Shown: in pieces, positions 39,081 through 51,644 of the stretch
How the letters are laid out: the number at the start of each line of letters is the position of its first letter
Numbering within the stretch: position 1 is the stretch's first letter
Assembly (NCBI GenBank): GCA_013396755.1
Contig: VWZF01004785.1
Span: 1,554,589-1,618,588, forward strand
DNA: 64,000 nucleotides
Source of the DNA: Sclerurus mexicanus
Lineage: Eukaryota; Chordata; Aves; Passeriformes; Furnariidae
Reading direction: 5' to 3'
Position numbers and translations under genes: made by a program
The notes under the pieces: model-generated
The model's database searches: none
Seen by the model: only the letters and a program-made list of their open reading frames with translations
Told to the model about the DNA's origin: nothing

Positions 39081-41361
39081 TACTGATGATATTAGGCTAC
39101 TAAGGCCTCTAATGAGCACCTCGTATCTTCAGGTCACAGTCAGTTTAAAGTGATTGGTACTGGGACCAGGATGCCATGGGCTCAGCCAAACCCTACGAGA
39201 TGGCTGGGTTATGCCTGCCCCATGCAGTCTTCATGTCCTCGCCAGGCTCGTCTGCAAGATTGCTGAAACATTAATTTGTGTGTGATGAGTCATTTGCTGC
39301 ATTCACTGTCTTGAGATTTGGGGATTTGGGGCGGGTGGTGGGAATAAGACGATGCAAGTTTAGTGTGAGACTGTGGCAACTTTTCCTAATAGATCTCATA
39401 TGGAAAAGGAAAGCCCTGTTCTCTGTCCACTTTTGCAGAACGCCTCTACCTTTACATTAGCATACAAACCCTCCATCCATCACCCTTCCCCATGAAGCAT
39501 GTCACAGGACATGTTCTCATTTCTATGGGGACTTTTCAGAACCTGATTCTATTTCATAGAAGGCATCATTAAAAAAAGAGCATCCACATCAGTCTGTGAA
39601 AGTGGCAACAGGGAAAGATCTTTATTAAACTCAGGGGTGAGGAAAAGAGAATTAGCTACAGCAAGTCATTTTCCTCAAGCTACGAGTAATGCAATTCCCA
39701 TGCAGAACTGGGTCACTATGGGATTATTTTAAAGTTCAAACTTCTCTTCCTGGTCAGTGAGCGTTTCACAAATGAGCATGGAATTAATTTAAGTTCAAGA
39801 CTACAGACAAAACAAATGGGCCACAAATGGTTTATAAATGTTTTCTTGCTTAAGAATAACTCTGTGATCCATCACTGAGTTCACTGCTTAAGTGTCTGGC
39901 CACAGCAAGGGACCTGTTCCTCCTGCCATGCTGGTGTAAATCAGGATTGATTCATTTGAAACAAAGGGATGAAGATGATGGTTAAAGTCAGGCTAAAGCA
40001 AATGAAACTAGGAGGAATCTGACTTGTGTTTTATCTAAACCCATGGTAATATTACTGTCTGAGCCATTGCACCCAATTAAGACAGGTTTTGTATGTATGT
40101 CATATATTCTGCAAAACAGTTCTTTCATAGTTTATATTCATATAATTACACTGACTCTGCTTGGTGAAGATCTGACCCAGTATTTGCAAATTCCTCTGTC
40201 ATTCAGCATCAAAACTAGTTGAGGGCTTTGCTTAAAGAATGTTGGAGCCTCTCATGACTGGATAAACAATTTCTGTATAGGTTATATCTTGTGCTTTCTC
40301 TGACTAACACAGCACTTTTTTTGGGAATAAATAAGAATGAGAAGTAAACCGCTGATCTTATGAGTGGATTAATAAATAACAGCTATTTTAAAATACAACA
40401 TTCAGTCAAAAGATGATCTATATACTCCTAGTGCACATCCATACACACACAGATTTATCATTTCCTCAGTTTTATTTTAGGACCTAGCATAATCAGGATT
40501 TTTCTTCAGCTGCTGAATATCTGCCACAAAGAATGTCCTATTATAACCATAACAATGTGATACTATATTAGAAAAGGAACTCAATTTGTTGGACGTTTGG
40601 AATCTTTGATAGTTACAATTCAAGCCTGTTTGCTTTCATGAAGTGAAGAAACCAAAACAGCCAGACTAAGAAGGAAATGTTGCTAGCAGGTAGTAGGACT
40701 GTTTTGGTCAAATTGACTGCTTACTAATTTGCTGCTAGATTTCTAACAAAATAAAATTCCTGAACAGCATAGGCAAAGATACAGCTGTACATGGATCCCT
40801 CAGTGGCTAATACAGCACTTCTAAATCAACTTTCATTGCCTTTTTCACAACAGAGCAAGTGTAAAGAACACATACAAAATGAATTATGTGTGATGCCAGT
40901 TGGTTTAAGGCAGACAAGGGAAATATTGAAGCCACATAGAAAAAAATAAGACTTTTTCCTGAGATGCACCTTGCTTTTTCTTCCCATGATTCTTACATCT
41001 AATATTCCATGTTTATCCTGAATGAAGACTTTGCCCCCTTCCCTGACCCAGGGAGACTGCACCCCCAGAATTTGGAGAGAAACAGACTGACCCACCAGAA
41101 CTGAGGACAAGAAGAATTACTTTCCTTCCCACAATGGCTTTGCAGCCTTGGCATTGTTATTAGTCCTCTCTCTTAATGAAACTAGTTTTATAGAATCCCT
41201 ACCCACTATTTCTTTCCTTTGAGGACCACTGTTCAAATGCCTATGCCTGAGTCTCAAGGTCACGTAGCTCTATCTGGTGAAAAATTTTCTGTGGCAGACA
41301 GTTCGACCAAAAGAGCAGTGACTGCTTCTCATGAATCCCCCTGAAGGCATAGATACGATGC

Positions 41362-41379
41362 GGGGGCGGGGGAGGGGGG
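41362..41379 (+). other. G-run cluster with quadruplex potential
   Basis: Three G runs of 5, 5 and 6 bases are separated by single C or A bases. The longest run could supply two tracts, so an intramolecular quadruplex is possible. The flanks are ordinary intergenic DNA. Confidence 0.5.
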
Positions 41380-42560
41380 AAAGAATCATCATCTCCCTTT
41401 TCTTACAGGACTAAAATTTTGCTCAAATGGGCTAAGAGAATTTACCAGACTACGTGCAACAGCGCCATCTGATGGGTTTAGTCAAAAGGGTAAACGAGAT
41501 GATGTGATCTGCAGGCCTGGCAAGCTACCATCAGTCCTAAGCAAAATGAAGTGACCAGAACTGGATGTGAAAAAAAAAGGTGCTCTTCAAGGACTTCTTA
41601 TTTGCATAGCCTTTTCCCATGAGCCTGTCTCAAACTAGTTTTTAAAATAAGGTTATGGGGCTTTTCAATAAAAGTAATAGGGTTAAAATAATTTCCACGA
41701 TGGGATATTTGATTTAGTGCTGTGGAACATTTTGATTGAGGCACTACAGCTATGAAACATACAGGTCAAGTTCAATGCACTAATCACTTCAAATGAAATT
41801 TCAAAGCTGGAAGCAATACAAGGGAGATGAAGGTTCAGACGTCTCAGAAAAAGCTGATGTTTCACAGGGACAAACTGCAGAGCAATGTAGGATAACAGAA
41901 AAGGAAAGGATATGTTATATAATTATATAGCATCAGCATTTACATGTTGATATCCCTTTGACAATGTAAATGTCTGTGGGCTTCATCTCTGCGGAATACA
42001 TTGCCCTGAAATAGTTCCTAGAAATTTGTAGGACAAAGTTAACACAGGGTTGTTTTGGTTTGTTTTTAATCAAATTCGTTCTTCTCCAAGACCCTAGTCA
42101 AGTGACTTTGTTTTGGAGAATGAAGCATGTTTATTACACTTTAAAATAAATGGAGAAATGAGTCTTCTGAGTTTCAGACATGAATTCTAAGTGCTTGATG
42201 ACTACTAGACTGCATTTCCCTTTCTTATAGTGCATGAAGTTATTATTATGTTATTAATTTTGAAAAGATTGCTCTCCTTAGATAAATTCTAAGTGTAAAA
42301 GTGAGCTTTTAATTAATTTTCATCTTCATTAGTATATTACAGTATAGGTAAAACAAACTGATTTCCTCAGGTCTGAATTCTTATGAGAATGCAGAAGTGC
42401 ACAGCAAAATTTATTTCATTTGCTGGAGTGAAATAACAAGAGCCATCCCTGGCCACTGAAATCAGTTCATGGCCCTGTAATGTAAACAGTTTTTATCAAT
42501 GAGCCAGGAGAAAACCTTAAATCATTATTTATACAATCTCTAAATAATACAAATAGTGGT

Positions 42561-42597
42561 AATATATATAAATACTGGAAATATATATAAATATTGG
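42561..42597. repeat. 19-bp tandem duplication, AT-rich
   Basis: Two copies of AATATATATAAATA(C/T)TGG start at 42561 and 42580. Confidence 0.8.
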
Positions 42598-44929
42598 AAA
42601 GAACGAACTTTTGAAACAGACTTGGGTCACTTTGGTAAGTGGGGTTCAAATTAGTGTTATATTGTCCAGTATGGGTAAATGAAAAACTCGGGGAAAACAT
42701 GTTACATCTTTTCAGAACTCACTTTACCTTCAACAATGAGACTACTAAAAATGTTTGGAGATTATGGATAGATAACTGGTTGGCTGGCTTCTTTTGTGTT
42801 TGTTTTCAACTTCCTTCATAACACTTTAACTTTTACAGACAGAAATCTCAACGTTTTTATTGCACAAATTAATTAGTCTCAGAAAGCAAAAGCAATGCTG
42901 CACAATGATCATGCAAAAATTATTTTTTCTAGAAATTAAATATAATATGAAAAATTTTGCTTTAGCTCTTGACTTTCTTTACAGTTCTAACTTCTGTCTA
43001 GGGAATGTTCGTGGAGGAAAGCCCTGTTCCAACATCTGTCTTGGACAGGGATTAGATGGATAAGATATGAAAGGCCAGGGCAGAGAAAAGGTTTGTATTG
43101 AACCAGGAAGGGATTGTTTCATTTATGGCTGTTTGGAGTGAGAGAAGGAAATAAAGAATGATGGCAGAGGCAGGAGGAGTGGGATTGGTGAGATGTAGAC
43201 ATCTCACACATCTCATTGCTGCTTTTGGAAAACTGGAATTGAATATGCAAACACTGTGGCTGAAACATCATTGCAGATCTACCCACATCAGTCCTTGATG
43301 TTACCAGTAGAACAGTCAGGTCTGTTTTAACAGCCGAAAGCTGTTAAAATACATTTATCATAGGAAAGTTCACTTCATGCTGGTACCTGGAGGTAGCTCT
43401 GATAGAGTATTTAGATTCTATGATTTGCACATTGGCCCTTATTAAATCCAGGAACGATTTTTCAGTAAAGGCATGATTGGAAAGCTCAGGTAACCAGACT
43501 GAAAAGGACCAAATCCAAATGCCCTCAGCTGACATAGTAGAGACCATGTCTAGGAAACACCAGTGCTTGCTGTGAGCGCAGCCACATTGCTGTAGTAGGT
43601 CGCCGAGGTATAACACATGGTGCTGTGTTTTCAGCTTCATAATCTGAGGAAAGGTAGGAAGCAGATATGCAGCCCCATATCTGTGCTTTTATCTGCTTTT
43701 GCTATTGAACCGTAAGTCCTGTGGGAGCCACTCGTTCTACAATGAGTGACTGATATTAAATGGATGTTTACCATTTAGTCTTCTGGCTGGTACCTCCTTT
43801 GTCAGTAAGTCTAGACCTGTTTATAGGCTACAAGGCAAGATGGAAATGTGAACTCCAGCCAGTAACATTATCAGAGTTGCTCTAAACCTGCTAAATCAAT
43901 AAAACCAGAGGCAAGAGTTCATAAATCTCCCTGTGTATATATAGCTGCTGTGATCCAGCTCCTTCTGTGAGCCTGCATGTGACCTCCAAATAGAGTTCCT
44001 GGCAGTTCATCTTTCTGATCTAGAGGTACATCTGTGATAAAGCAGATTTAATGGGGGAGACCTTGCAGCAGAATAACATAAGCTGTATGTTTTCTTTTTT
44101 CCCTCTCACCAAAAAGCTAATATTCAGTTTCTCTCCTGTCCAAGTCAGATTAGCTTCCCATAACAGCACTCACCCATGACAGTCTCCAATATTTTCCTTC
44201 ATGACAAACTGAGCTCCATGAACTAGAACAATTACTTCTGGAGCTGGCTGCAATGGATGCTGGAAGAGCTTTAAGAATTTGCATTTGGAAAGGGGCAAAG
44301 CTGTGTATTTATATTCTAGCTTTCTGCCTGCGTGTCTGAGTGTATATGTAATCTAATGCCAAACTAGAAAGTTCATATATGAATTGAAAAACTAATGTAA
44401 TCTGTGGTACATATGGAAAGGAACATTTCATTTATGGAGCATGACACACAGTGATATTTGTAATCCTCTGGGTTTGTTAGCCAAGAGAAAAAGAATTCTC
44501 GTTATTTTTTATTTGTGAAGAATCAATATTTTTATCAGTTTCTCAGTAGAAATATTATATATTGTACTTTATTAACACTATTTAAAAAAATACATTGAGT
44601 TAAATTTAAAGAGAAGGCATTATTTTTTACATTGTGCCCCTTTTTTAGCTTTTCTAATGATAAATGCAGTGTATTGCTGCATATTTAGCATAAGTTCTAA
44701 AGTTTCATGGGAGCTTTCAAAACAAGAAGAATTCTTATGAAATAGAGGAAGGAGTGAAATAAAAACTTAACAAGGTTTCAAATGCATCAGAAGCAAGAAG
44801 CATGGCAAAGAGTCTGTAGAGTCAACAGATTCAGCTGTGAAAGAAGTTTTCCAGAAAGATAAGGTCATTAAAGAAAAACTAAATTAAATCTTTACATGGT
44901 AGGGGAGTTTTCCACCACAACTTTTCTTT

Positions 44930-45680
44930 ATAGAGGGCTGAGTCTGATGGGCTGTTTCAAACTGCACTGTCAGAAGAGATTTTTGAATAAAATTGATCAA
45001 ATGAGAAGCTGGAAATCAGAAGGACCAGATGGTGTTCACACGGGTTTTCTGAAGGATCACACGTGCCAATGTGAAAATGTTATGTGTAATCTGTCACTTA
45101 AAATCAGTCTCATTCCCAGAGAAACAGAAAGCAACAAATGTGATACCATTTTTAAGCCATCAGGAATGATTTGCAGAAGCATAGATCAGTGTCTCACTTC
45201 CATATAGAGGAATCTATGGGAGCTATAATAAAATCTATACTTAACAGCCATATGGAAAGATTTGATTTGGTAAGGAAGACTCAAAACTGCTTTTCTGAGT
45301 GAGAGTCAAGCTCAAATATGAAATATTTCTGTAAATTAGTGAGCGTGCAAAGAGCTTTCCAGCAGTGTCTGCTCTGTATTCCAGGCACAGGGAATAGAGA
45401 GGAGAATGAAAACTTCATTAAGCCACTGAATGAATCCATCTTGAGTGCTGCATGCAGGTCTAATCTCGAATATCAAAGTGTATAATAGTCTTAAAAAACA
45501 TACAGAGAGAGAAACCATGTTAGCACAGAAAAACTATGAAAAAAGATCAACTATCTTCTGAGACTACAACATCACTGAGAGTCAAGCAGATTCATTTTAT
45601 TGGAAAAAGCAATTTCAGATTACTGATGACAGGAAAAGAGGAATCTTTAAAGTCTTATAAAAATGTCATGGAACACACAT
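44930..45680 (+). mobile_element. Ancient CR1/L3-like LINE with reverse-transcriptase relic
   Basis: The + strand retains a fragment reading SWKSEGPDGVHTGFLKD, recognisable as the GPDG(I/V)HP block at the start of a CR1-type reverse transcriptase. A later patch (about 45225-45290) resembles the downstream SILNSHMERFDLVRKTQ region. From about 45390 the text matches the element's 3' part (CTTGAGTGCTGCATGCAGGTCT), so most of the polymerase domain is deleted. Frame breaks are frequent. It is an inactive relic. Confidence 0.65.
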
Positions 45681-48600
45681 GCAAACTTTAGAGACAAATA
45701 AATTGCCATCTGTTTCAGTCTTTTATTGTGTTTGCACTTAAAACAGAATCATCAGAACAAAAAACTGTCCCATGGTTCTCTTGAACTGTGAACAGGGGAT
45801 GACTTTGCTTAGTGCAGCAAAAGGGCTACTGGTAAGTGGAGCTTGAAGGTAGTTACTGAATACCTTTTGTGGAAAGGAAGAGCAACAACTCTTCTTTTCC
45901 AAATGGACAGGAAACAAAAGTCTGAAGTTAGGAAGAGTTACAATTCTGGTGAGAATGGCTGGTTTAACCAGGACTTTTATTCTACACCACTTCTAGCGCT
46001 TGTTTCTCATATTTCCTGCCCTGTCCTGCAGGATTATCTTCTGCAAAATCTGATTCTTGCAGGCACAAGGAACCACCTGTGAGAGTTCAGGCATTTGGGA
46101 TAGATGCTAAGCCAGGGAACAAGGAATGGGAGTGGGTGGATCCTTGTTAGCACAAAGGAATTGATCCCATGTGTGAAAGAAAAATACTCATCTGCAGTGT
46201 AGGCAATATCTGGGCAAACCCAAAATTCCTAGGCCTGTTTCCCTGGTATTGAAAGCTTATGACACTCATGGACATATTTTATAAAATGCTAAAATGCTGT
46301 GATCAGTTTTCATGGAGTTTAAAAGCGTTCATAACTGTCAGGGGAATGGAATAATAGCACCCACATTACTAAAAGGAATTAGATTTGCAGTAATATCAGG
46401 TGTGATTGTTCTTTCTTTCCTTTCGTCTTTATTTAGATTTATGTACATGGGTAAGGATCTGTCTGTATTACCTAGGGGATTTGGGTTTTTTAATGGCATT
46501 ATAACAAATCTTTACAAGTAATATTGCAATGAGCAATTTTAGAGCTGCAGCCTGTCCTCCTCTTCCAGTGTTTTATGTGACTTCTTTTGTAAATGGGTCT
46601 TTTAATCTATCCCAAGGGTTGTGGCTATAATAATTGCTTTTTTAAACAAACCTGTTTATGGCTAATGTTTCAAAACCATAGATATGTCTATGTCTAAGAA
46701 GAGCATTGTACCCATATAAGCACACAAGCATTCATAACAACACAGGCCACATTACAACAAGAAATTATTTCTCCTTTCCCTATTCTTGTGCACCAGAAAG
46801 CACCTCTTTCTATATCCTCCATTCCTCCTGATATCTACAGCAATTATTTGCACAAGAGGTGGGTGTCCTGGTAATATTTCTAAACCTTTCACTTCACAGA
46901 AGGAGTCATTGCTGAGTGTTTTCTTAGCAAAAGGCAAAGCAAGTAGAATCTCATCTTGATTAAAACCCTCTGACTTTTGGAATCTTCTGCTAAATTATAT
47001 TTGCCATACAGGAAGGGTGTAGGAGGGAGGAAAAGAATTGAAAAACTCCAGTCTTTTGTCAATTATCAAGTGTTTTAAATTTAGAGATTTTCCCATCAAC
47101 CAGAAACTAAATCCATTTGTTTTTTGCCAGAGAAAATGGGTGAAGATGCCATTTCTAAAGTGTGTAAAGACTTTGTGGTTCATTTCACAATAATATTTGT
47201 TGAACTTTTGTGGCACACTTTCAGAGGAAGCAAGACGGGGCTGTGTTAGTCATGATTCGCTAAATAGTACGTCCTAATCCTTCCTAGTTTTTGTTTATTC
47301 ATGCCTTGCTGTGGGATTTACAGTGTTAGCTCATGGAAAGAAAAAGAAAATCCCAGCAGATAGTGGAATGCAGCCTTCCAGTCCGCTGCTTGGAGGCAGG
47401 TTTGGATATTTCTGTCAGGAAGACTTTCTTCAATTCTTTCAGAAACCTAAATGCACAGGGAATGGGAAAAAGGGGCAGAAATAGTTGGTGCGCTTCACAG
47501 GTGACAACATGTGAGACTGGGGAGACCAAGCTCCATATGCAAGATGACCTGGAAATCAGAAGTACAGCTTGGTGGCACAAGCTTCACCTTTCTCCTGAGA
47601 GGTCTTCACATCCCTGCCCGCTGCTGCTGACAAACAAAACTGCAGTCAGGTATAGGCCATCTAGCTTCGGGTGCCTCAGGGCACCTCCAAACGATGTCAC
47701 AGTGAGGAGGAGAGTGCAAGCTGTGCTAAAAGTGTCCCCATGAGCTCTACCTCCCACCTAATGAAGTTGTTTCAAAGATTGCTTTCATTCTTCATCTCTC
47801 CAGCCTGAGCAGACTGATAAGGGAACTCCTTATTTTTTCTCACCTGCACTGAAAAAGGCTCTGTTCATTAGGAGAGGCCCTTCTGTCCGGGAAGGGTGTT
47901 TTCTCTTTGTTCTGTGTCCTCTTGACCTGCACTGGCCGTAACCTTGGTGGAGCCAGAGGAGGGAGCTGAGTCACTGCTGTGGGTGGTGAAGCCCTGTCCC
48001 ACCGGTGGAGAGCAGGTGTGGAGGGGTGGCAAACAAGGGAGCAAGTGTGTTGAAATCCTGCCTGCGCTTTTCCGGTTCAGGTGATCCTGCCAGTGACAGA
48101 TCTAGTCTGAACTTCAGCTACTGCTGAGGAGGGCAAGGGCAAAGGGAGTGGAAAACCAGAGCCTGTGGTGCATAATGAAGTCCTTATGTGCTGAAAACTC
48201 ATATTTGATATGCCATAGATGAAGATGTTGACAGCCACAATCTGTGCTTTGCAGGAAAAGGTTTTGAAGGGAAAATACACTGCCTTTGCAAATGCTGGCA
48301 TAGAGCCGACATGGGCCTGCAGACCATTGAGTCTGTTCAGGGATGGCTCCCATTACAGAACGAAGAAATTTTTATTTTTTTATTTTTTTTTTACTTTGAT
48401 GCCCAATCGCTGAGTATGTGGAACAAGAATCACAGCATCCAAAACGGTTGTATTTATGTTCTTCAGCCTGTCATGGATTTGGTGTGTGAAGTTATGCAAA
48501 TTTGCTCTGTTCTGGGCACCTTGGTTTCTTCATCTCAAGTCTTTGCATCTCTTGGAAAACTAAGTATCAAATATTAACTAAAGTCACTTGATGCCATTTC

Positions 48601-50779
48601 TAGTCTTGATCAGTCAATCCTCAGGGAAAGTCACAGGTTTAGGAAATTTCCCCTTTCCAGTGAAAATGCATTTTCCTACACAAATTACTGTGAAAATGAT
48701 GTGGTGAGACTCCATAAATAGACCAAATGTGTGTTCTGTGGCTGATAGGTGAGAGTGAGGAGACTCCAACTGCTTTTTCCTGAGCTGCTCTGAAGCAAGT
48801 GGGATGACAGGACTCAAAAGGATATATAATTCATTCGTTTAGACCTGACTATACTGTGCAAATGTTTTTCTGATCCATTATTTTGGAGGCATGTATTCTT
48901 GATTATAAGACAGCATTTTAACATTCATTTTGAATTGCAGTAGGAACTTCTTCTGGCTCGACTGCTCTAGTAGTCTATCCAGTTCACACATCTTTTATAA
49001 GTAGCTAGTGCTAAGGTTATTTCACTTCATTATTTCTCTTCACTTATTCTTGTAAATTTTGACTCACATTTGCAGGACCCAACTTTTCAGCACAGGTTTG
49101 ACAATCTCTCCTTAGCTGACATGATGTTAAGTAGCTATTCTGCTGCCCAAAACTGCAATATGTGAATTTTCACTCGGAACTAAATTGAGACTCCAACCGC
49201 AAACCTCTGAGACCCCAAAACTATACTGAGCATTCATACTGCATAGAGTGGTCCATCATATCTCTATGATTTTATCCCTCTTGTTCACCATATTACCACA
49301 GGTTGACAATCACCCACACTTCCCACACTGTGCAAAGCGGTAGGGAGATGCCTGCATTTAGCTACTGTAGATTTTACCAGCACAGGAGTTCTCCTCAGTA
49401 TTTCTGTGGTGGATTGGCCATGACACATCCAGCTAACACATCCACAAGCAGCTTGGCGCTACCAGCATGGGCATATATTTATAGCTACAGCTATGTCTCT
49501 TGTGAGAGCAGTTGTACCAGTTTGCAGCTGCTTGGCTGCACCCTTGGTGTGTATTCAGATTGTAGTTCTTCCCTTTTGCCTTTTCAGATTTCTTAAAATA
49601 ATGTACTGAAGTAATATTTAAAAATGGAGGTTGCAATGAATAAGTTCCCTTCTATGTATTATTCTGTCAGTGATTCCTCAAATCCCCCTCCTTTTGTCTA
49701 GCCTTTTTTTTTTTAAATTAGCATGCCAATGTCAAAAGCTTTTTTCAAATTAAAATAGATCCAGTATGAAATACATAATTTTGTACATAGGAATGAGGGT
49801 AGGATGAAATTATACTTTTACTAAAGTTAGATCTCATTTTAGGTTATTGGAACTACTGTGACAGTTTTTGCAATAAATTGAAATTTGTATTTGACACTAC
49901 CTTGATTTAACATAGGGGTTTTTTTATTCTGTATAGTAATCTGAGCATCATTTTTAATTCAGGAGATCAGAAATAAGCAGTGGAAAACATTTATTTTCAG
50001 TGCTGTTGCATTTGAGTCACAAGAACAGATTATTACCCAGTTTATATTCTTAGAACATAATGGATTAAATGCAGGTGAGAACTAGGTACAGAAGTCTCCA
50101 GATTATATCATAAAGTGTATATAATAAAGAACCCCTCTCCTCTCAGTACTGCGACTTCATATTTTATTCTTCAAAACATTGTCTTCCAAAACCATGATCC
50201 TGTCAATACCTTGATATTGAAGTCTGCTGTTATTTCTACTGTGCAGCTACTGGTGGCCTAACAGGAAAACCACACAGCTCAGTTCTAGCTCAATGCCATT
50301 TATTTCAACAGTTTTACTCCCAATTTTCTCTCATGTACAAAGCAAATTAGAGGCACTTATATAATAATACTGCATGTCAGGATGCAAGCAGCAGTTTTGG
50401 GGAATTCAGCATTAACATTGTCATGTTTCATTCAAGGTGGTAGAAAAAATGTGCATTAAAACATGTGGGTAAGTGTTCCCCATGTTTTGAGTCATTTCTT
50501 ACAACAAAACAAAACCTGGAATGTTTTTGGGTAGCTGAAACTTGCACAGACCTACACACAGTTTTGGAAATGTCTGGATTAAATGATATCATGGCCTGCA
50601 GAGCTTATGAAACAACAGTCAATTCTGCTCCTCTCTATTCAAAATTCAGATGCTTTCAGCCATGTCTTTCCAAAATTATCTCAGAGTAATACCTTGTACT
50701 GTTGCTGCCAATTTATGTTCTTATGAGGAGTAAGCATTGTATTTAATTATATAAGGACTATCTTGTACTCCTGCAGATA
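45681..50779. other. Intergenic DNA
   Basis: The sequence is mostly AT-rich, with a more G/C-rich part at about 47330-48340. That part carries a 136-codon frame (47333-47743) of unknown meaning. No repeat or RNA gene was recognised. Confidence 0.5.
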
Positions 50780-51644
50780 CAGAATCACAGAATGGGTCAG
50801 GTTGTAAGGGACCACAGTGGATCATCTGGTCCAGCCTCCCTGCTCGAACAGGGTCATCCCAGAGCCCATGGCACAGGATTGTGTCCAAATGGTTCTTTAG
50901 TATCTCCAGTGAAGGAGACTCCACAGCCTCTCTGGGCAGTCTGTTCCAGTGCCTGGTCACCCATACAGAAAAGAAATTTGTCCTCATATGCAGGTGGAAT
51001 TTTCTGTGCATCGGTTTCTGCCAGTTGCCTCTTGTCCTACTGCTTGGCACCACCAAAAAGAGCCTGCCTTCTTCCTCTTGGCATCTTCCCTTCAGATACT
51101 TACAGACACTGATGAGGTTCCCCTCAGTCGTCTCTTCTTGAGGCTGAACAGGCCCAGCTCCCTCAGCCTTTCCTCATAACAGAGATGCTCTGGTCCCCTT
51201 AATCATCTTTGTTGCCCTCTACTGGACCCACCCCAAGAGCTCCATGCCTCTGTTGTCCTGAGGAGCCCAGAACTGGACACAGCACTCCAGATGAGGCCTT
51301 ACCAGGGCTGAGTAAAGGAGCAGGATTACCTCCCTCAACTTGCTGGCAATACTCTTCCTAATGCACTCCAGGATATCATTGGCCTACTTGGCCCCAAGGG
51401 CACATTTCTGGCTCATGAACAGCTTGTTGTACACCTCAAGGTGTACCTCAAGGACCTCAAGGTCCTGGAAGTACCTCAAGAAGGACCTCAGGGTCCTTCT
51501 CTGCAGAGCTGCTTTCCAGCAGATCAGCCCCCAGCCTGTATTGGTGCCCAGGGTTATTCTTCCCCAGGTGCAGGACTCTGCATTTGCCTTTGCTGAATTT
51601 CAGAGAGTTCTTTGCCCATCTCTCCAACCTGTTGAGGTCCTTTC
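50780..51644 (-). mobile_element. CR1 LINE, best preserved copy in the window
   Basis: This is about 865 bp of the 3' part of a CR1 on the minus strand. The reverse frame at 51056-50721 reads HWNRLPREAVESPSLEILK, the canonical CR1 ORF2 C-terminus, and is followed by the 3' UTR and one or two octamer-like ends (CATTCTGTGATTCTGT). The element is truncated at its 5' end near 51644, and the upstream ORF2 text has frame breaks. A cluster of ACCTCAAGG repeats at 51430-51496 is an internal expansion. Confidence 0.95.
51430..51496. repeat. ACCTCAAGG-type short tandem expansion inside CR1
   Basis: At least five copies of ACCTCAAG(G/A) or ACCTCAGGG occur with variable spacers, where a CR1 normally has one or two. 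This suggests local slippage after insertion. Confidence 0.7.

Larger units (their letters stand above)
36936..44929. other. Intergenic DNA with a GC-rich block
   Basis: It holds the GC-rich block at 37800-38640, a candidate conserved element at 38640-39080, a G-run cluster at 41362-41379 and a 19-bp duplication at 42561-42597. I do not recognise any open frame. Confidence 0.5.

Noticed and set aside
50721..51056. 111-codon minus frame as a host gene
   Set aside because: The HWNRLPREAVE block identifies it as the end of CR1 ORF2.
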